Shown here one piece after another: positions 21,457-32,249 of a stretch of DNA of 43,396 nt. Made by a program: the position numbers and the translations under genes. Numbering within the stretch: position 1 is the stretch's first letter; every line of letters starts with the position of its first letter. The notes under the pieces were generated by a model. The model was not told where the DNA came from and made no database searches. It saw only the letters and a program-made list of their open reading frames with translations. This stretch comes from Candidatus Thermoflexus japonica (lineage in GTDB: Bacteria; Chloroflexota; Anaerolineae; Thermoflexales; Thermoflexaceae): positions 1-43,396 of the forward strand of contig BEHY01000017.1 in assembly GCA_002898735.1 (NCBI GenBank). Reading direction: 5' to 3'.

Positions 21457-22959
21457 CTATCCGCTCCTCCGCAGCTGCTCCCAGCGCCCGGCCCACTTCC
21501 AGCCGTTGATCTCCCGCCCGGCCCGTCGGGCCACGTGGGTGGCCGCCTGGCCCCGCCGGTGGGCCACCAGGGTGGCGATGATGGCCGCCACCTCCTCCAG
21601 GTCGGGCGGCGTCTCCTCGTCCATGGAGAACCGCTCCTCCACGAACTTGGTGTCGAAGTGGCCGGCCAGGAAGCGGGTGCTGTTCAGGATCGCCTGATGG
21701 AAGGGGATGATGGTCTGGATGCCGATGATGCGGAACTCCTCCAGGGCCCGACGCATGCGCAGGATGGCTTCGCCCCGCGTCTCGCCCCAGGTGATCACCT
21801 TGGCGATGAGGGAATCGTAATACGGCGTGATCCCGCACCCTTCATAAACGCCGCTATCCACCCGCACCCCCGGGCCGGTGGGCTCGGCCAGGGTGACGAT
21901 GCGGCCGGTGGAGGGCATGAAGTTGTTGAAGGGATCCTCGGCGGTGATGCGGCACTCGATGGCCCAGCCGGTCTGCCGGATGTCCTCCTGACGGTAGCGC
22001 AGCTTCCGGCCGCGGGCGATGCGGATCTGTTCCTTCACGATATCCACCCCGGTCACCATCTCGGTCACCGGATGCTCCACCTGGAGGCGGGTGTTCATCT
22101 CGATGAAGTAGAAATTGCGATCTTTGTCCACCAGGAACTCCACGGTGCCCGCGTTCACGTAGCCGATGGCCTGGGCGATGCGCACGGCCACCTCCCCCAT
22201 GCGCTGGCGCATCTCCTCGTCGACGATGGGAGAGGGGGATTCCTCGATGAGCTTCTGATGGCGGCGCTGGATGGAGCACTCCCGCTCCCCCAGGTGGATG
22301 ACGTTGCCGTGCTGATCGGCCAGAATCTGGATCTCCACGTGGCGGGCGCCCTCGACCAGCTTCTCCAGGTAGACGTCGTCGTCCCCGAAGGCCGCCATGG
22401 CCTCGCGACGGGCCGCCGCCAGGGCGTCGGGCATCTCCTCCAGGGAGCGGACGATGCGCATGCCCTTGCCGCCCCCACCGGCGGAGGCCTTGATCAGGAT
22501 GGGGAAGCCGATGCGCCGGGCGGCCTCCATCAGGTCTTCATCCGAGAGCCCGCCGTCGGTGCCGGGGACGATGGGGACGCCCAGGGCCCTGGCCATCTTG
22601 CGGGCGGTGGCCTTGTCGCCCATGGCCCCGATGGCCCGGGGGGGCGGGCCGATGAAAACGATGCCGGCCTCCTCGCAGGCCTCGGCGAAATCCGGACGTT
22701 CCGCCAGGAACCCGTAGCCCGGATGGATGGCGTCGGCGCCTGCCCGGCGGGCGGCCTCGAGGATCTTATCGATGCGCAGATAGCTCTCGCGGGCCGGGGC
22801 TGGCCCGATGCAGTAGGCCTCGTCGGCGTGGCGCACGTGCAGGGCGTTCCGATCGACCTCCGAGAACACGGCCACCGTGCGGATGCCCAGCTCGCGGCAG
22901 GCCCGGATGATCCGCACGGCGATCTCACCCCGGTTGGCGATCAGGACTTTGCGGAACAT
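21457..22959 (-). CDS. accC: Acetyl/propionyl-CoA carboxylase, biotin carboxylase subunit
   Basis: The product has 500 residues. It carboxylates biotin on BCCP with ATP and bicarbonate. The BC N-terminal domain starts [25 protein letters not shown]. The ATP-grasp shows [13 protein letters not shown], the [13 protein letters not shown] region and [18 protein letters not shown], and the C-terminal domain follows ([38 protein letters not shown]). The final ~50 residues are an extension ([22 protein letters not shown]) typical of acyl-CoA carboxylase alpha chains lacking fused BCCP. It lies 31 bases after the carboxyltransferase gene. Confidence 0.95.
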   Translation of the reverse strand: MFRKVLIANRGEIAVRIIRACRELGIRTVAVFSEVDRNALHVRHADEAYCIGPAPARESYLRIDKILEAARRAGADAIHPGYGFLAERPDFAEACEEAGIVFIGPPPRAIGAMGDKATARKMARALGVPIVPGTDGGLSDEDLMEAARRIGFPILIKASAGGGGKGMRIVRSLEEMPDALAAARREAMAAFGDDDVYLEKLVEGARHVEIQILADQHGNVIHLGERECSIQRRHQKLIEESPSPIVDEEMRQRMGEVAVRIAQAIGYVNAGTVEFLVDKDRNFYFIEMNTRLQVEHPVTEMVTGVDIVKEQIRIARGRKLRYRQEDIRQTGWAIECRITAEDPFNNFMPSTGRIVTLAEPTGPGVRVDSGVYEGCGITPYYDSLIAKVITWGETRGEAILRMRRALEEFRIIGIQTIIPFHQAILNSTRFLAGHFDTKFVEERFSMDEETPPDLEEVAAIIATLVAHRRGQAATHVARRAGREINGWKWAGRWEQLRRSG

Positions 22960-22990
22960 GGTCGAACTCCCTCTGGGAAGGGCCGGAGGA

Positions 22991-24550
<1,560 letters not shown>

Positions 24551-24605
24551 AAGTCCGCTCCGGGTGTGGAATAAGGGCCACCCCATGAATAAGGACGCGT
24601 TTTTC

Positions 24606-24611
24606 ATTATA
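24606..24611 (-). promoter_or_regulatory. -10 element (TATAAT) of the carboxylase-mutase operon
   Basis: On the minus strand a perfect TATAAT lies 56 bases upstream of the carboxyltransferase ATG, in an AT-rich island within GC-rich DNA. No good -35 is found at 16-18 bases. The 261 bases between the two divergent genes hold no other gene. Confidence 0.5.
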
Positions 24612-24811
24612 ACCTGAGGATCCGAAAAACCCGGAAAGATGGGGATGGGGGGAGGCCGGAGGGCGGGGCGAGGCGTGGGTCCAGAAAGAGCGCGCGCTTT
24701 CCATCGCCCCCGGATCCCCGGCCCGTGTTTGCGACAGGGCAGGGATGCATCAATAATGAGAACGGTCATCAGGGAACGGTTTACCCCTCTTCTTGCCCGC
24801 AGGAGGCCGCG

Positions 24812-27148
24812 ATGGCTCGCTCCCGTCTCTTCCGCCTGGAAGGGCTTCAGGCCCCGGTGGAGATCCGGTTCGATGAATGGGGGATCCCCCACATCGAGGC
24901 GCGCACGCTGGCCGATCTCCTGTTCGCCCAGGGCTTCGTCCACGGGCGCGACCGGGGATGGCAGATGCGGTTCAACCGACTGGTCGCCCTGGGCCGCCTG
25001 AGCGAGGTCTTCGGCCCCATGGGGCTGGAGATGGACCGCTTCGCCCGGGGGATCGGGTGGGCGGAGCACGCTCGGGCCAGCCTGCGGCGGCTTCCAGAAG
25101 ATCAGCGAAGACTCCTCGAGGCCTATGCGGCGGGGGTTACAGCGGCCTTCCGCTGCGGCCCCACCGGGCCGGAGGACCGGCTGGTCCCCCTCCCCGATTT
25201 CCCATGGACGCCGGAGCACAGCGCGGCCTGGGGGCTGGTCATCGCCTGGTCGCTTTCGTGGAACTGGGACAGCGAGCTGTGCCGGGTGGCCATGGCCCGG
25301 GCCCTGGGGGAGCGGGCGGCCGACCTGGAGCCCGAGGCCATCTTCGGTGAGACCGCCCTCTTCCCCGAAACGATGGGGATCGAGCCCATGGCGGAACGGC
25401 TGCTCGGGATGTATACGGCGCTGGCCCGCTGGCTCGGCCCCCGGGAGGGGATCGGCAGCAACAACTGGGTGGTGGCAGGATCCCGAACGGCCACCGGGTT
25501 CCCCATCCTCGCCAATGATCCCCATCTTCCCCTTTCCCTGCCCGGCATCTGGTATGAACAGCATCTGGTTTGCGAGCCGGAAGGGTTTGCGGTCGCCGGG
25601 GTGACGGTGCCCGGCCTGCCCGGGGTGGTGCTGGGGCACAACGCCGCCATCGCGTGGGGAGCGACGGCGGTCATCGCCGACACCCAGGACTGGTTCATCG
25701 AGCGCTTCGATCCGGAGGATCCGCTGCGCTACGAGACCCCGGACGGGTGGGCCCGGGCGGAGGTCCGGGAGATCGAGATCCGGGTCCGGGGGAGGCGCGC
25801 GCCGGAGCGTTTCCGCATGCGGATCACCCGCCACGGGCCGGTGCTGACCGATGGGCTTCCCGAATATGAACCCGAAGGGATCCCCTGGCCCCGGCTCGGC
25901 CTGGCCCTGGCCTGGGCCGGGGCCCAGGCGGAGACGTGGTTCGAAGCCATCCTCCGGCTGAACCGGGCGCATCACTGGGAATCCTTCCGGGAGGCATTGC
26001 GTCGCTGGCCGGGGCCCGTGCTCAATTTCGTCTATGCCGATCGGGAGGGGCACATCGGCTATCAGATGGCCGGCCGGATCCCGATCCGGCGCCGCGGCCA
26101 TGGCCTCGTCCCTGCTCCGGGCTGGAGTGGGGAATACGACTGGATCGGGGAGATCCCCTTTGAGGCGCTTCCCTCGGTTTTCGACCCGCCGGAGGGGATG
26201 CTGGTGACGGCCAACCATCGCATCGTCGGCCCTCGCTATCCGTATTTCATCAGCGCGGAGTGGATGCCGGACCATCGGGCGCGGCGGATCCGCGAGCGGC
26301 TGGAATCCACCCCTCGCCTCACCGCCGCGGATTGCCTGACGATCCAGGCGGATGCGGTTTCGCTGGCCGCCCGGGAGTGGAAGCCGTGGCTGGCGCAGGT
26401 GGAACCGGCGGACGAGGAGGAGGCGTGGCTGCTGGCGCAGGTCAAGTCATGGGATGGGCGGATGGATCCGGAGGAGGTGGCGCCGACGATCGTGGCCGCG
26501 GTGGAGTGGATGCTGCTGCGACAGCTCCTGAAACCCCGGCTGGGGTCGGCGTGGCGCCGCTATCTGGGGGAATCGCTCAACGCTTTTCTGCCCGGCCACT
26601 CGTTCTATCGCACCGCCCCCCACGCGTTACGGGAGATCCTCCGGCGCGGGGATCCCTTCTGGCTGGGGGGGCGCCCGGCCGGGGCATGGGTATCGGAGGC
26701 GTTCCGGGAAGCGGTCCGATGGTTGCGGCGGCGTCTGGGGAAGGATCCCGCCCGATGGGCCTGGGGGCGGGTCCATCGGGTGACCCTTCGGCATGTGCTG
26801 GGCCAGGCTCCCGTGCTGGCGCCGTTCTTTAATCGAGGGCCCTTCCCTCTGGGCGGCGATGGCGACACCCCCCTGCAGGCGGGCTTTCAGGGGAATCAAT
26901 TCGGCGGGCCGCTGGGGGCGCTCCCCTCGTGGCGGTTCGTGGCGGATCTCCACGACTGGGATCGCTGCCTGGCCGTGCTCCCGGGCGGTCAGGGCGGCTC
27001 TCCCGCTTCGCCCCATTATTTCGATCAGTTCGCGTTATGGTATGAAGGTCGGGCACGGCCGATGCGCTGGCGCCCGGAGACCATCCGCGCCCACACCCGC
27101 CGGATGTGGCGGATGGAACCCGTGGGACATGGAGCGATCCACAAATAA
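24812..27148 (+). CDS. Penicillin acylase-family N-terminal-nucleophile amidase
   Basis: The product has 778 residues with GGAGG ahead of the ATG. These enzymes mature by self-cleavage to expose a Ser at the start of the beta chain. Here Ser216 lies in [16 protein letters not shown], so an alpha chain of about 215 residues and a beta chain of about 563 are predicted. Family motifs [64 protein letters not shown], and [17 protein letters not shown] are present. Members cleave beta-lactam side chains, N-acyl-homoserine lactones or other N-acyl amides; the substrate is unknown. No signal peptide is present (start [13 protein letters not shown]), while most homologs are exported. Confidence 0.93.
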   Translation: MARSRLFRLEGLQAPVEIRFDEWGIPHIEARTLADLLFAQGFVHGRDRGWQMRFNRLVALGRLSEVFGPMGLEMDRFARGIGWAEHARASLRRLPEDQRRLLEAYAAGVTAAFRCGPTGPEDRLVPLPDFPWTPEHSAAWGLVIAWSLSWNWDSELCRVAMARALGERAADLEPEAIFGETALFPETMGIEPMAERLLGMYTALARWLGPREGIGSNNWVVAGSRTATGFPILANDPHLPLSLPGIWYEQHLVCEPEGFAVAGVTVPGLPGVVLGHNAAIAWGATAVIADTQDWFIERFDPEDPLRYETPDGWARAEVREIEIRVRGRRAPERFRMRITRHGPVLTDGLPEYEPEGIPWPRLGLALAWAGAQAETWFEAILRLNRAHHWESFREALRRWPGPVLNFVYADREGHIGYQMAGRIPIRRRGHGLVPAPGWSGEYDWIGEIPFEALPSVFDPPEGMLVTANHRIVGPRYPYFISAEWMPDHRARRIRERLESTPRLTAADCLTIQADAVSLAAREWKPWLAQVEPADEEEAWLLAQVKSWDGRMDPEEVAPTIVAAVEWMLLRQLLKPRLGSAWRRYLGESLNAFLPGHSFYRTAPHALREILRRGDPFWLGGRPAGAWVSEAFREAVRWLRRRLGKDPARWAWGRVHRVTLRHVLGQAPVLAPFFNRGPFPLGGDGDTPLQAGFQGNQFGGPLGALPSWRFVADLHDWDRCLAVLPGGQGGSPASPHYFDQFALWYEGRARPMRWRPETIRAHTRRMWRMEPVGHGAIHK

Positions 27149-27467
27149 GTCGCGAATGCGCTCAAAATGTGTCGTGGTTCGCTTCTCGATTGGGGCTTTC
27201 CGGGCCGTGGGAGGGCGCTGAAGTGGTATACTCCATGATGTGCCAGGAGCGACGTTCACGCGGCCCATCCGGCCATCCTGGCTGGCATCGTGAGGGAAAG
27301 CGAACGGGTCTGGAAAGCCGATGAGGGACCTGCCCTGGCATACGGGACGGCTTGCCTCCGGATCCCTCCAGGAGACGATCCGTTCAGGTTGAGCCCGATC
27401 CTGTCCGGGTGGAGTCCGGATGGCGGGGATGCAGGCATTCCGCGGGAGGTCTTCGGCCGCGTTGTCC
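27149..27467. other. Intergenic region before rtcA
   Basis: No convincing gene lies here. A TATACT -10-like hexamer at 27227-27232 on the plus strand could serve the rtcA operon, leaving a leader of about 230 bases; no -35 is clear. Confidence 0.4.
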
Positions 27468-28550
27468 ATGGTGGTGCTCGACGGCAGCTATGGGGAGGGC
27501 GGCGGGCAGATCATGCGCTCGGCGCTGGCCCTCTCGGCCCTCACCGGGCGGCCGGTGCGGGTGGAGAATATCCGGGCTCGCCGCCCTAACCCGGGCCTGC
27601 AGGCGCAGCATCTCAGCGCGGTGAAAGCCGCCGCTATGGTCTGCCGCGCCCAGGTCCAGGGCGCGGCCCTGGGCTCGACGACGCTCACCTTCGTCCCCCA
27701 GTCCCCGCCTTCCCCAGGCACCTATGCCGTGGATGTCGGGGCGGCCCGGGCCGGGGGCAGCGCCGGCTCCGTGACGCTGATCCTGCAGGCGATCCTCCTG
27801 CCCCTGGCCTATGCCCCGGGGACCTCGCGGGTGACGCTGCGGGGGGGCACGCACGTGCCCTGGAGTCCGCCGTTCCACTACGTGCGGGATGTATGGCTCC
27901 CGTGCCTGAGCCGGATGGGGCTCCATGCGGAAGTCCATATCGAGCGCTGGGGCTGGTATCCGGTGGGCGGTGGCGAGATCCAGCTCGAGGTCTACGGCCC
28001 GCTGGAGGGGGAGGGGTTATATCGCCTGAAACCGCTCCTCCTGGATCAGCGGGGGCCGCTTCGCCGATTGTGGGGATGGGCAGCGGTCTCCAATCTGCCC
28101 CTGGAGATCGCCAAGCGGATGGCCGGGCGGGCGAACCGGCTGTTGCGGGAGGCCGGCCTCCCGGACGAGGTCGAGGCGATCCTGGCGGAGAGCCCGGGGC
28201 CGGGGGCCGGGATCTTCCTGATCGCGGAATACGCCCATACCCGGGCGGGCGCTTCCGCCTACGGCAGGAAGGGGGTGCCGGCGGAGAAAGTGGCGGAAGA
28301 GGCGGTGGCGGAGCTGCTGGCCTTCCACCGCTCGAACGCGGCTGTGGACCCGCACCTGGCCGATCAGCTGATCCTCCCGCTCGCCCTCTCGCCGGGCGCC
28401 TCCCGCTTCACCACGTCCCGCATCACCGGCCACCTGCTCACCAGCGTCTGGGTCGCCTGCCACTTCGTGGGGGATCGGTTCGAGGTGCGGGGGGAAGAGG
28501 GGGGGCCGGGCGAGGTGATCGTCCATCCGGTGGAGGAAGGCCACCCATGA
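27468..28550 (+). CDS. rtcA: RNA 3'-terminal phosphate cyclase
   Basis: The product has 360 residues from ATG 27468; upstream in-frame ATGs exist. RtcA converts an RNA 3'-phosphate to a 2',3'-cyclic phosphate with ATP through an adenylated His. It shows the signature LDGSYGEGGGQIMRSALALSALTG, RARRPNPGLQAQHLSAV, GSVTLILQAILLPL, RGGTHVPWSPPFHYVRDVWLP, and the active-site His296 in DPHLADQLILPLAL. Length is as expected. The stop overlaps the ATG of the RNase Z gene (ATGA), indicating coupling. There is no RtcB ligase or RtcR regulator nearby, unlike the enterobacterial rtc operon. Confidence 0.95.
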   Translation: MVVLDGSYGEGGGQIMRSALALSALTGRPVRVENIRARRPNPGLQAQHLSAVKAAAMVCRAQVQGAALGSTTLTFVPQSPPSPGTYAVDVGAARAGGSAGSVTLILQAILLPLAYAPGTSRVTLRGGTHVPWSPPFHYVRDVWLPCLSRMGLHAEVHIERWGWYPVGGGEIQLEVYGPLEGEGLYRLKPLLLDQRGPLRRLWGWAAVSNLPLEIAKRMAGRANRLLREAGLPDEVEAILAESPGPGAGIFLIAEYAHTRAGASAYGRKGVPAEKVAEEAVAELLAFHRSNAAVDPHLADQLILPLALSPGASRFTTSRITGHLLTSVWVACHFVGDRFEVRGEEGGPGEVIVHPVEEGHP

Positions 28551-29563
28551 TCGAGATCGTCTTCCTGGGAACTTCCGCCTCGGCGCCGTCCATCCGGCGC
28601 GGGCTGCCGGCCCATGTGGTGATGTTCGAGGACCGGCGGTTCCTGGTGGATTGCGGGGAGGGCACCCAGCGGCAGTTGCTGAAGAGCGGCCTGGGCTTCC
28701 GGCGCCTGGAGACCATCCTGCTCACCCATGCCCACCTGGATCACATCCTGGGTCTGGCCGGGTTCCTCTCCACGGTGATGCGCTGGGAGATCCTCCCGCG
28801 GGTGGCCATTTACGGCCGCCGTGGTGCCATCGAGCGGGTGAAGGACCTGATCTATCGGGTGGTCCTGCGGGGCGTGCGGCCTTCCATCGAGATCTCGTTC
28901 CACGTCATTGAACCCGGCCTGCTGTTTGACGATGAGAAGTTCAGCGTCTACGCCTTTCCGGTAAGCCATCGGGGAGGGGATAGCCTGGGATATCTCTTCC
29001 GGGAGAAGCCGCGGCGCCCCTTCCTGGTGGAAAAGGCGGAAGCCCTGGGGATCCCGCCCGGCCCGGAGCGGCGCCGTCTGGTGCAGGGATATCCGGTCAC
29101 CCTGCCGGATGGGCGGGTGGTGACGCCGGAGGAGGTGCTGGGGCCGCCGGTGGAAGGGGCCTCGCTGGCCCTGGTGGGCGACACCGGGCGGGTGGACGAT
29201 CTGGTGGAGGCGGTGCGGGGAGTGGGGGCCCTGGTGATCGAGGCCACGTATCTGGAGCCGGATCGGGAGCTGGCCCGCCGTCACGACCACATCACGGCGG
29301 CGGAGGCGGGATGGCTGGCGCGGGCCGCGGGGGTGCGGCATCTCATCCTGACCCATCTCTCCCGGCGGTATCGGGAGCGGGAGATCCGGCAGGAGGCCCA
29401 GGCCCTCTTCCCCCATGTGTGGGTGGCCCGGGATTTCGATCGCTATCGGATCCTGAAGGACGGCCATCTGGAGGTGGAGCGGGCGGAGGTCCACGAAATC
29501 GAGGAGGAACAGGATGTCCTTGCGGAAAGCGAGCGTGCTGGAGCTGGCCACCGCGGCTTATGA
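28547..29563 (+). CDS. rnz: Ribonuclease Z-like metallo-beta-lactamase-fold nuclease
   Basis: The product has 338 residues. The N-terminus IEIVFLGTSASAPSIRRGLPA is typical of RNase Z, as is DCGEGTQRQLLKSG. The metal motif THAHLDH gives His61, His63, Asp65 and His66; more distal ligands are PVSHRGGD, GDTG and ILTHLSRRY. RNase Z removes 3' trailers from tRNA precursors. The position after rtcA (ATGA overlap) groups two RNA 3'-end enzymes in one transcript. The bacterial RNase Z exosite arm region (about 165-205) is present as an insertion. The last 17 codons overlap the next gene. Confidence 0.93.
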   Translation: MIEIVFLGTSASAPSIRRGLPAHVVMFEDRRFLVDCGEGTQRQLLKSGLGFRRLETILLTHAHLDHILGLAGFLSTVMRWEILPRVAIYGRRGAIERVKDLIYRVVLRGVRPSIEISFHVIEPGLLFDDEKFSVYAFPVSHRGGDSLGYLFREKPRRPFLVEKAEALGIPPGPERRRLVQGYPVTLPDGRVVTPEEVLGPPVEGASLALVGDTGRVDDLVEAVRGVGALVIEATYLEPDRELARRHDHITAAEAGWLARAAGVRHLILTHLSRRYREREIRQEAQALFPHVWVARDFDRYRILKDGHLEVERAEVHEIEEEQDVLAESERAGAGHRGL

Positions 29564-29807
29564 GCTGGAGGCCCGGGTGCTGCGGGGCCTCCTCCATCGG
29601 GATGCGGAGGGCCACTGGCGGGTGGGAGAGACGCTGATCGATGAATGGCTGGCCGCCTGTGAAGGGCACGAGGCCGTTCTCATCCTGGCCTCCCTCTCGG
29701 AGGAAACCCCGCTTTCCCCCCGTGTCTGCCGCACCTGCGGTCGGGAATACGTGGGCTGGGATTGTCCCCATTGTCGGGAGGTCCGCCGTCGCCTGCGGGG
29801 GCGATAG
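29514..29807 (+). CDS. Small zinc-ribbon protein
   Basis: The product has 97 residues. Its ATG lies inside the RNase Z gene (50-base overlap, other frame) after GAGGAGGAACAGG. The N-terminal 60 residues are helical (VLELATAAYELEARVLRGLLHRD). The C-terminus has a Cys4 ribbon, CRTCG with ten residues before CPHC, followed by an Arg-rich tail (REVRRRLRGR). The ribbon and basic tail suggest nucleic-acid binding. Linkage to rtcA and rnz suggests an RNA-processing accessory role. The family is not recognised. Confidence 0.75.
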   Translation: MSLRKASVLELATAAYELEARVLRGLLHRDAEGHWRVGETLIDEWLAACEGHEAVLILASLSEETPLSPRVCRTCGREYVGWDCPHCREVRRRLRGR

Positions 29808-29837
29808 ATCCCACAGCGCTCGCGGATCTGTTTTTTT
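29806..29837 (+). terminator. Intrinsic terminator of the rtcA-rnz operon
   Basis: AGATCC (29806-29811) pairs with GGATCT (29824-29829), followed by G and seven T. The hairpin begins at the stop codon of the zinc-ribbon gene. The stem is only 6 bp, but the T-run is clear. Confidence 0.65.
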
Positions 29838-29867
29838 GTTCGCCTCGGAGCGCCTGAGGAGGAGAAG

Positions 29868-30443
29868 ATGGGTTCGAACGACGGGTGGCGAGCGGTTCAG
29901 TGGGGGATCTGGTGGATCCTGATGTTGCTGGTCATGCGCTGGATTTCCCGCAGCCGTCTGCGCACCCCGGCGACGGCCGGGGCGCGTCGGCTGGTTTATC
30001 CCCGGAGCATCGGGATCATCGGGCTTGCCGGGGCCATCTTCTCGAGCGCGATCGCCATGCTCTCTTCGTTGAGCTCGACGGCCTCGCCCGTGATCTCGCT
30101 CCTTTTTCTGGCCTTTGCCCTGCTCTCGATCTGGATAGTGGCCGAATACGCTCGGGTCCAGCATGAGATCACGGAAACCGGGATCACCTATCGCCGCCTG
30201 ATCGCCCGAGGGGGGCATTTGCCCTGGTCCGAGATCCGGCGGGTGTATTACTCGTCCTGGAGAGGCGCGTTCGTTTTGCAGGGCTCCAGCGGGGAGAGGC
30301 TTTCGATCTCAACCCTGATGGCCGGTTTACCCGAATTCGCGCAGATGCTCCTGCGGAAAGCGCCGCCGGAGGCGATCGATGCGCGGGCTCGAATCCTCCT
30401 GCAGGAGACCGCCGCGGGGCGGCCACCGGGACTCCCGTTCTGA
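29868..30443 (+). CDS. Membrane protein with PH-like C-terminal domain
   Basis: The product has 191 residues, with AGGAGGAGAAG before the ATG. Three hydrophobic segments are seen: WGIWWILMLLVMRW, SIGIIGLAGAIFSSAIAML and SPVISLLFLAFALLSIWIV. A cytoplasmic beta-rich part follows (ITETGITYRRLIARGGHLPWSEIRRVYYSSWRGAFVLQGSSGERLSIS), which resembles bacterial PH-like (bPH2/YdbS-type) domains. A Pro/Arg-rich end closes the chain. The function is unknown; it is transcribed alone, separated from the upstream operon by a terminator. Confidence 0.7.
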   Translation: MGSNDGWRAVQWGIWWILMLLVMRWISRSRLRTPATAGARRLVYPRSIGIIGLAGAIFSSAIAMLSSLSSTASPVISLLFLAFALLSIWIVAEYARVQHEITETGITYRRLIARGGHLPWSEIRRVYYSSWRGAFVLQGSSGERLSISTLMAGLPEFAQMLLRKAPPEAIDARARILLQETAAGRPPGLPF

Positions 30444-30545
30444 TCCCGCGTCGGGGGTTGGGGGGATGGGTGGGAAAGGCCCTTCGATGCACGATGACCG
30501 CCGAGGCCGGAGGATCCCGCACCCCGAAGTCCGGAGCGCTCAGGG

Positions 30546-30863
30546 ATGGTGAAGGTCATCACCCTTTATCGTGCCCCTGCGGACGCCGCGGCGTTCGAGC
30601 GGTGGTATGTGCAGCATCTGGCCCGCATCGAGCGGATCCCCCATCTCCGCCGGCTGGAGGTCTCCCGGATCTGGGGGACGCCCCTCGGCGCCTCCCCTTT
30701 CCACCTGATGGTGGAGATGTATTTCGACGATCGGGCCGCCATGGAGGCCGCGCTGCGCTCGCCGGAGGCCGCCGAGGCCTCCGCGGACCTGTCGCGGTTT
30801 ATGGCCGGACAGGTGCTGGTGATGTTTGCGGATGCTTTTGAGGAGGAGCGGTCGAAGGAATGA
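30546..30863 (+). CDS. EthD-like ferredoxin-fold (dimeric alpha-beta barrel) protein
   Basis: The product has 105 residues. It begins MVKVITLYRAPADAAAFERWYVQHLARIERIPHLRRLEVSRIWG and continues with FHLMVEMYFDDRAAMEAALRSPEAAEASADLSRFM, the pattern of EthD domains: an N-terminal beta strand with 'Y..p.D...F..yy...H' and a final 'a..sp....a..dl..f' helix. EthD proteins are small accessory proteins, in some organisms needed for ether degradation by a P450; no such genes are near. The role here is unknown. Confidence 0.8.
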   Translation: MVKVITLYRAPADAAAFERWYVQHLARIERIPHLRRLEVSRIWGTPLGASPFHLMVEMYFDDRAAMEAALRSPEAAEASADLSRFMAGQVLVMFADAFEEERSKE

Positions 30864-30893
30864 GGGGGCCGGGACAACGGCCGGCGGCAGCGC

Positions 30894-32246
30894 TTATGGA
30901 TCGGGAAAGCCCCCTTCCGGGGGCTTTCCGCCTTCGGGATTCGGAGAGGAGGCGGGTGAAGGCTCTGCCGGTCCCGCCGCTTTCTCGCGGCGTCGTCGCC
31001 ACTGCGTCCATCCCCAGCGGATCAGGGCGGCCGGGCCTCCCATCGCGAGGAAGCCCCAGAGGCTGAGGACGATCCCCCCGACCCCCTGGGCGGTGAGCTG
31101 GCCGGGATCCGCCGGCCGGCCCCAGCCTGGAACCCCAACGACGCCGAGGTTCGGAACGCCCATGAAGGTTTCGCGCCCCACTTCGTTCCACCCCGCCCCG
31201 GCCCGTCCATCCGCCAGGAATCCGACCCCCAGCAATCCCAGGATGCCGGCGATCCCGTAAAGCAGGGCGAGGCTCTGGGGGGTTACGCCCCACCGGCGGA
31301 GGCCGTAGATCAGCGCCGGCGTCCCCAGGCCGATCAGGAACCCCCATCCCCAGGCCAGCCAGGGGCCGGTGAACGGGGCGGCGCTGATCCCCGTGATCCA
31401 CCCCACGGCCATGGCCCGCAGGATCATGAGGGAATCCGCCTCGCGGGCGACCAGGGCCGTGTAGAGCCCGGCCCCCAGGGTGGCCCCCAGAACCCCCAGC
31501 CACGCATTTCGAGCCAGAAGGGCGGGATCCAGGGCCGGTCGGGTGGCCGCCAGGGGGTCCACCATCCACCAAGAGATCCATCCGATCCCGAAGAGCAGGC
31601 TTCCCCATGCCCCCAGGAGGGGGAGGTGCACCGGCGGGAAGACCCGCTCCGGGCTGGGCTGCCGTCGGGACCAGGGGAGCAGGAGCCCGAGGAGCGCCCC
31701 TCCGGAGAGCGCCAGCACAACCCCCGCCCCTGCGGGATCCACCACCCCGTGACCGAGGTTCAGCGTGAGGCCCAGGCGGCTCAGCCATCCGTTTCCCCAG
31801 ACCCAGTGCATCCCGAGGGGAAGCACGAATCCCCCCAATCCGATGCTGGCCAGGGCGGCGGCGATGGGAGACCATCCCTCGAGCCCGAATCCCAGGAGGA
31901 TCGCCGCGGTCAGCACGGCGGGGGCGTGGTGGAGCCACAGGGCGGCGACGGCCGGCGACATGTCGACCGCCCGGAAAAGGAATCCGCTTAATCCGAGCAG
32001 GCTCCAGAGCGGCCGGGGATCCGCCCCCAGGGTGTAAACCCGCCGTAAGGCCTGGAACCCCGGCCCTTCGGCCCACAATCCGATGCCTCCAAAGGCCCAT
32101 GCGAAGCCCACCATGCCCCACATGGTCAGCGCGGCGACGCCGGCCGTCAGCCCCCGGGCGAGGGCCCGGCGGGCTTCCTCCTCCGGCATCCCGGCCCACA
32201 GCACGGCCATCAGTCCAATCGGCCACAGCCAGCTCAGCCCTTCCAT
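30894..32246 (-). CDS. Divergent Amt/Rh-family membrane protein lacking pore histidines
   Basis: The product has 450 residues with about eleven hydrophobic helices. The Amt scaffold is visible: WVWGNGWLSRLGLTLNLGHGVVDPAGAGVVLALSGG aligns with the Amt segment WxWGxGWLxxxGxxDFAGxxVVHxxxG, and SLALLYGIAGILGLLGVGFLA aligns with LDVFGVHGVGGxxGxLLTGxFA. A segment like GQLxxQxxG (PGQLTAQGVGGIV) follows. The twin pore histidines of Amt are replaced by Leu178 and Tyr330, and the first Asp of DFAG is kept (Asp170). It may not conduct ammonium as usual; sensing or another cargo is possible. The Pro-rich C-tail has no GlnK-binding motif seen, and no PII gene lies next to it. Start ATG has GGAGGA inside the upstream protease gene, 3 bases before whose stop they meet. 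Confidence 0.75.
   Translation of the reverse strand: MEGLSWLWPIGLMAVLWAGMPEEEARRALARGLTAGVAALTMWGMVGFAWAFGGIGLWAEGPGFQALRRVYTLGADPRPLWSLLGLSGFLFRAVDMSPAVAALWLHHAPAVLTAAILLGFGLEGWSPIAAALASIGLGGFVLPLGMHWVWGNGWLSRLGLTLNLGHGVVDPAGAGVVLALSGGALLGLLLPWSRRQPSPERVFPPVHLPLLGAWGSLLFGIGWISWWMVDPLAATRPALDPALLARNAWLGVLGATLGAGLYTALVAREADSLMILRAMAVGWITGISAAPFTGPWLAWGWGFLIGLGTPALIYGLRRWGVTPQSLALLYGIAGILGLLGVGFLADGRAGAGWNEVGRETFMGVPNLGVVGVPGWGRPADPGQLTAQGVGGIVLSLWGFLAMGGPAALIRWGWTQWRRRREKAAGPAEPSPASSPNPEGGKPPEGGFPDP
30904..30929. terminator. Bidirectional terminator-like hairpin inside the Amt-like 3' end
   Basis: GGAAAGCCCCC (30904-30914) and GGGGGCTTTCC (30919-30929) form a perfect 11-bp stem with a 4-base loop TTCC. 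It encodes the last residues of the minus-strand Amt-like protein and lies 40 bases after the stop of the EthD gene, so it may end the plus-strand transcript. No T-run follows on the plus strand. Confidence 0.45.
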
Positions 32247-32249
32247 CCG

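Noticed and set aside
27321..27395. 23-codon frame before rtcA
   Set aside because: No ribosome-binding site and no conserved pattern; probably chance.
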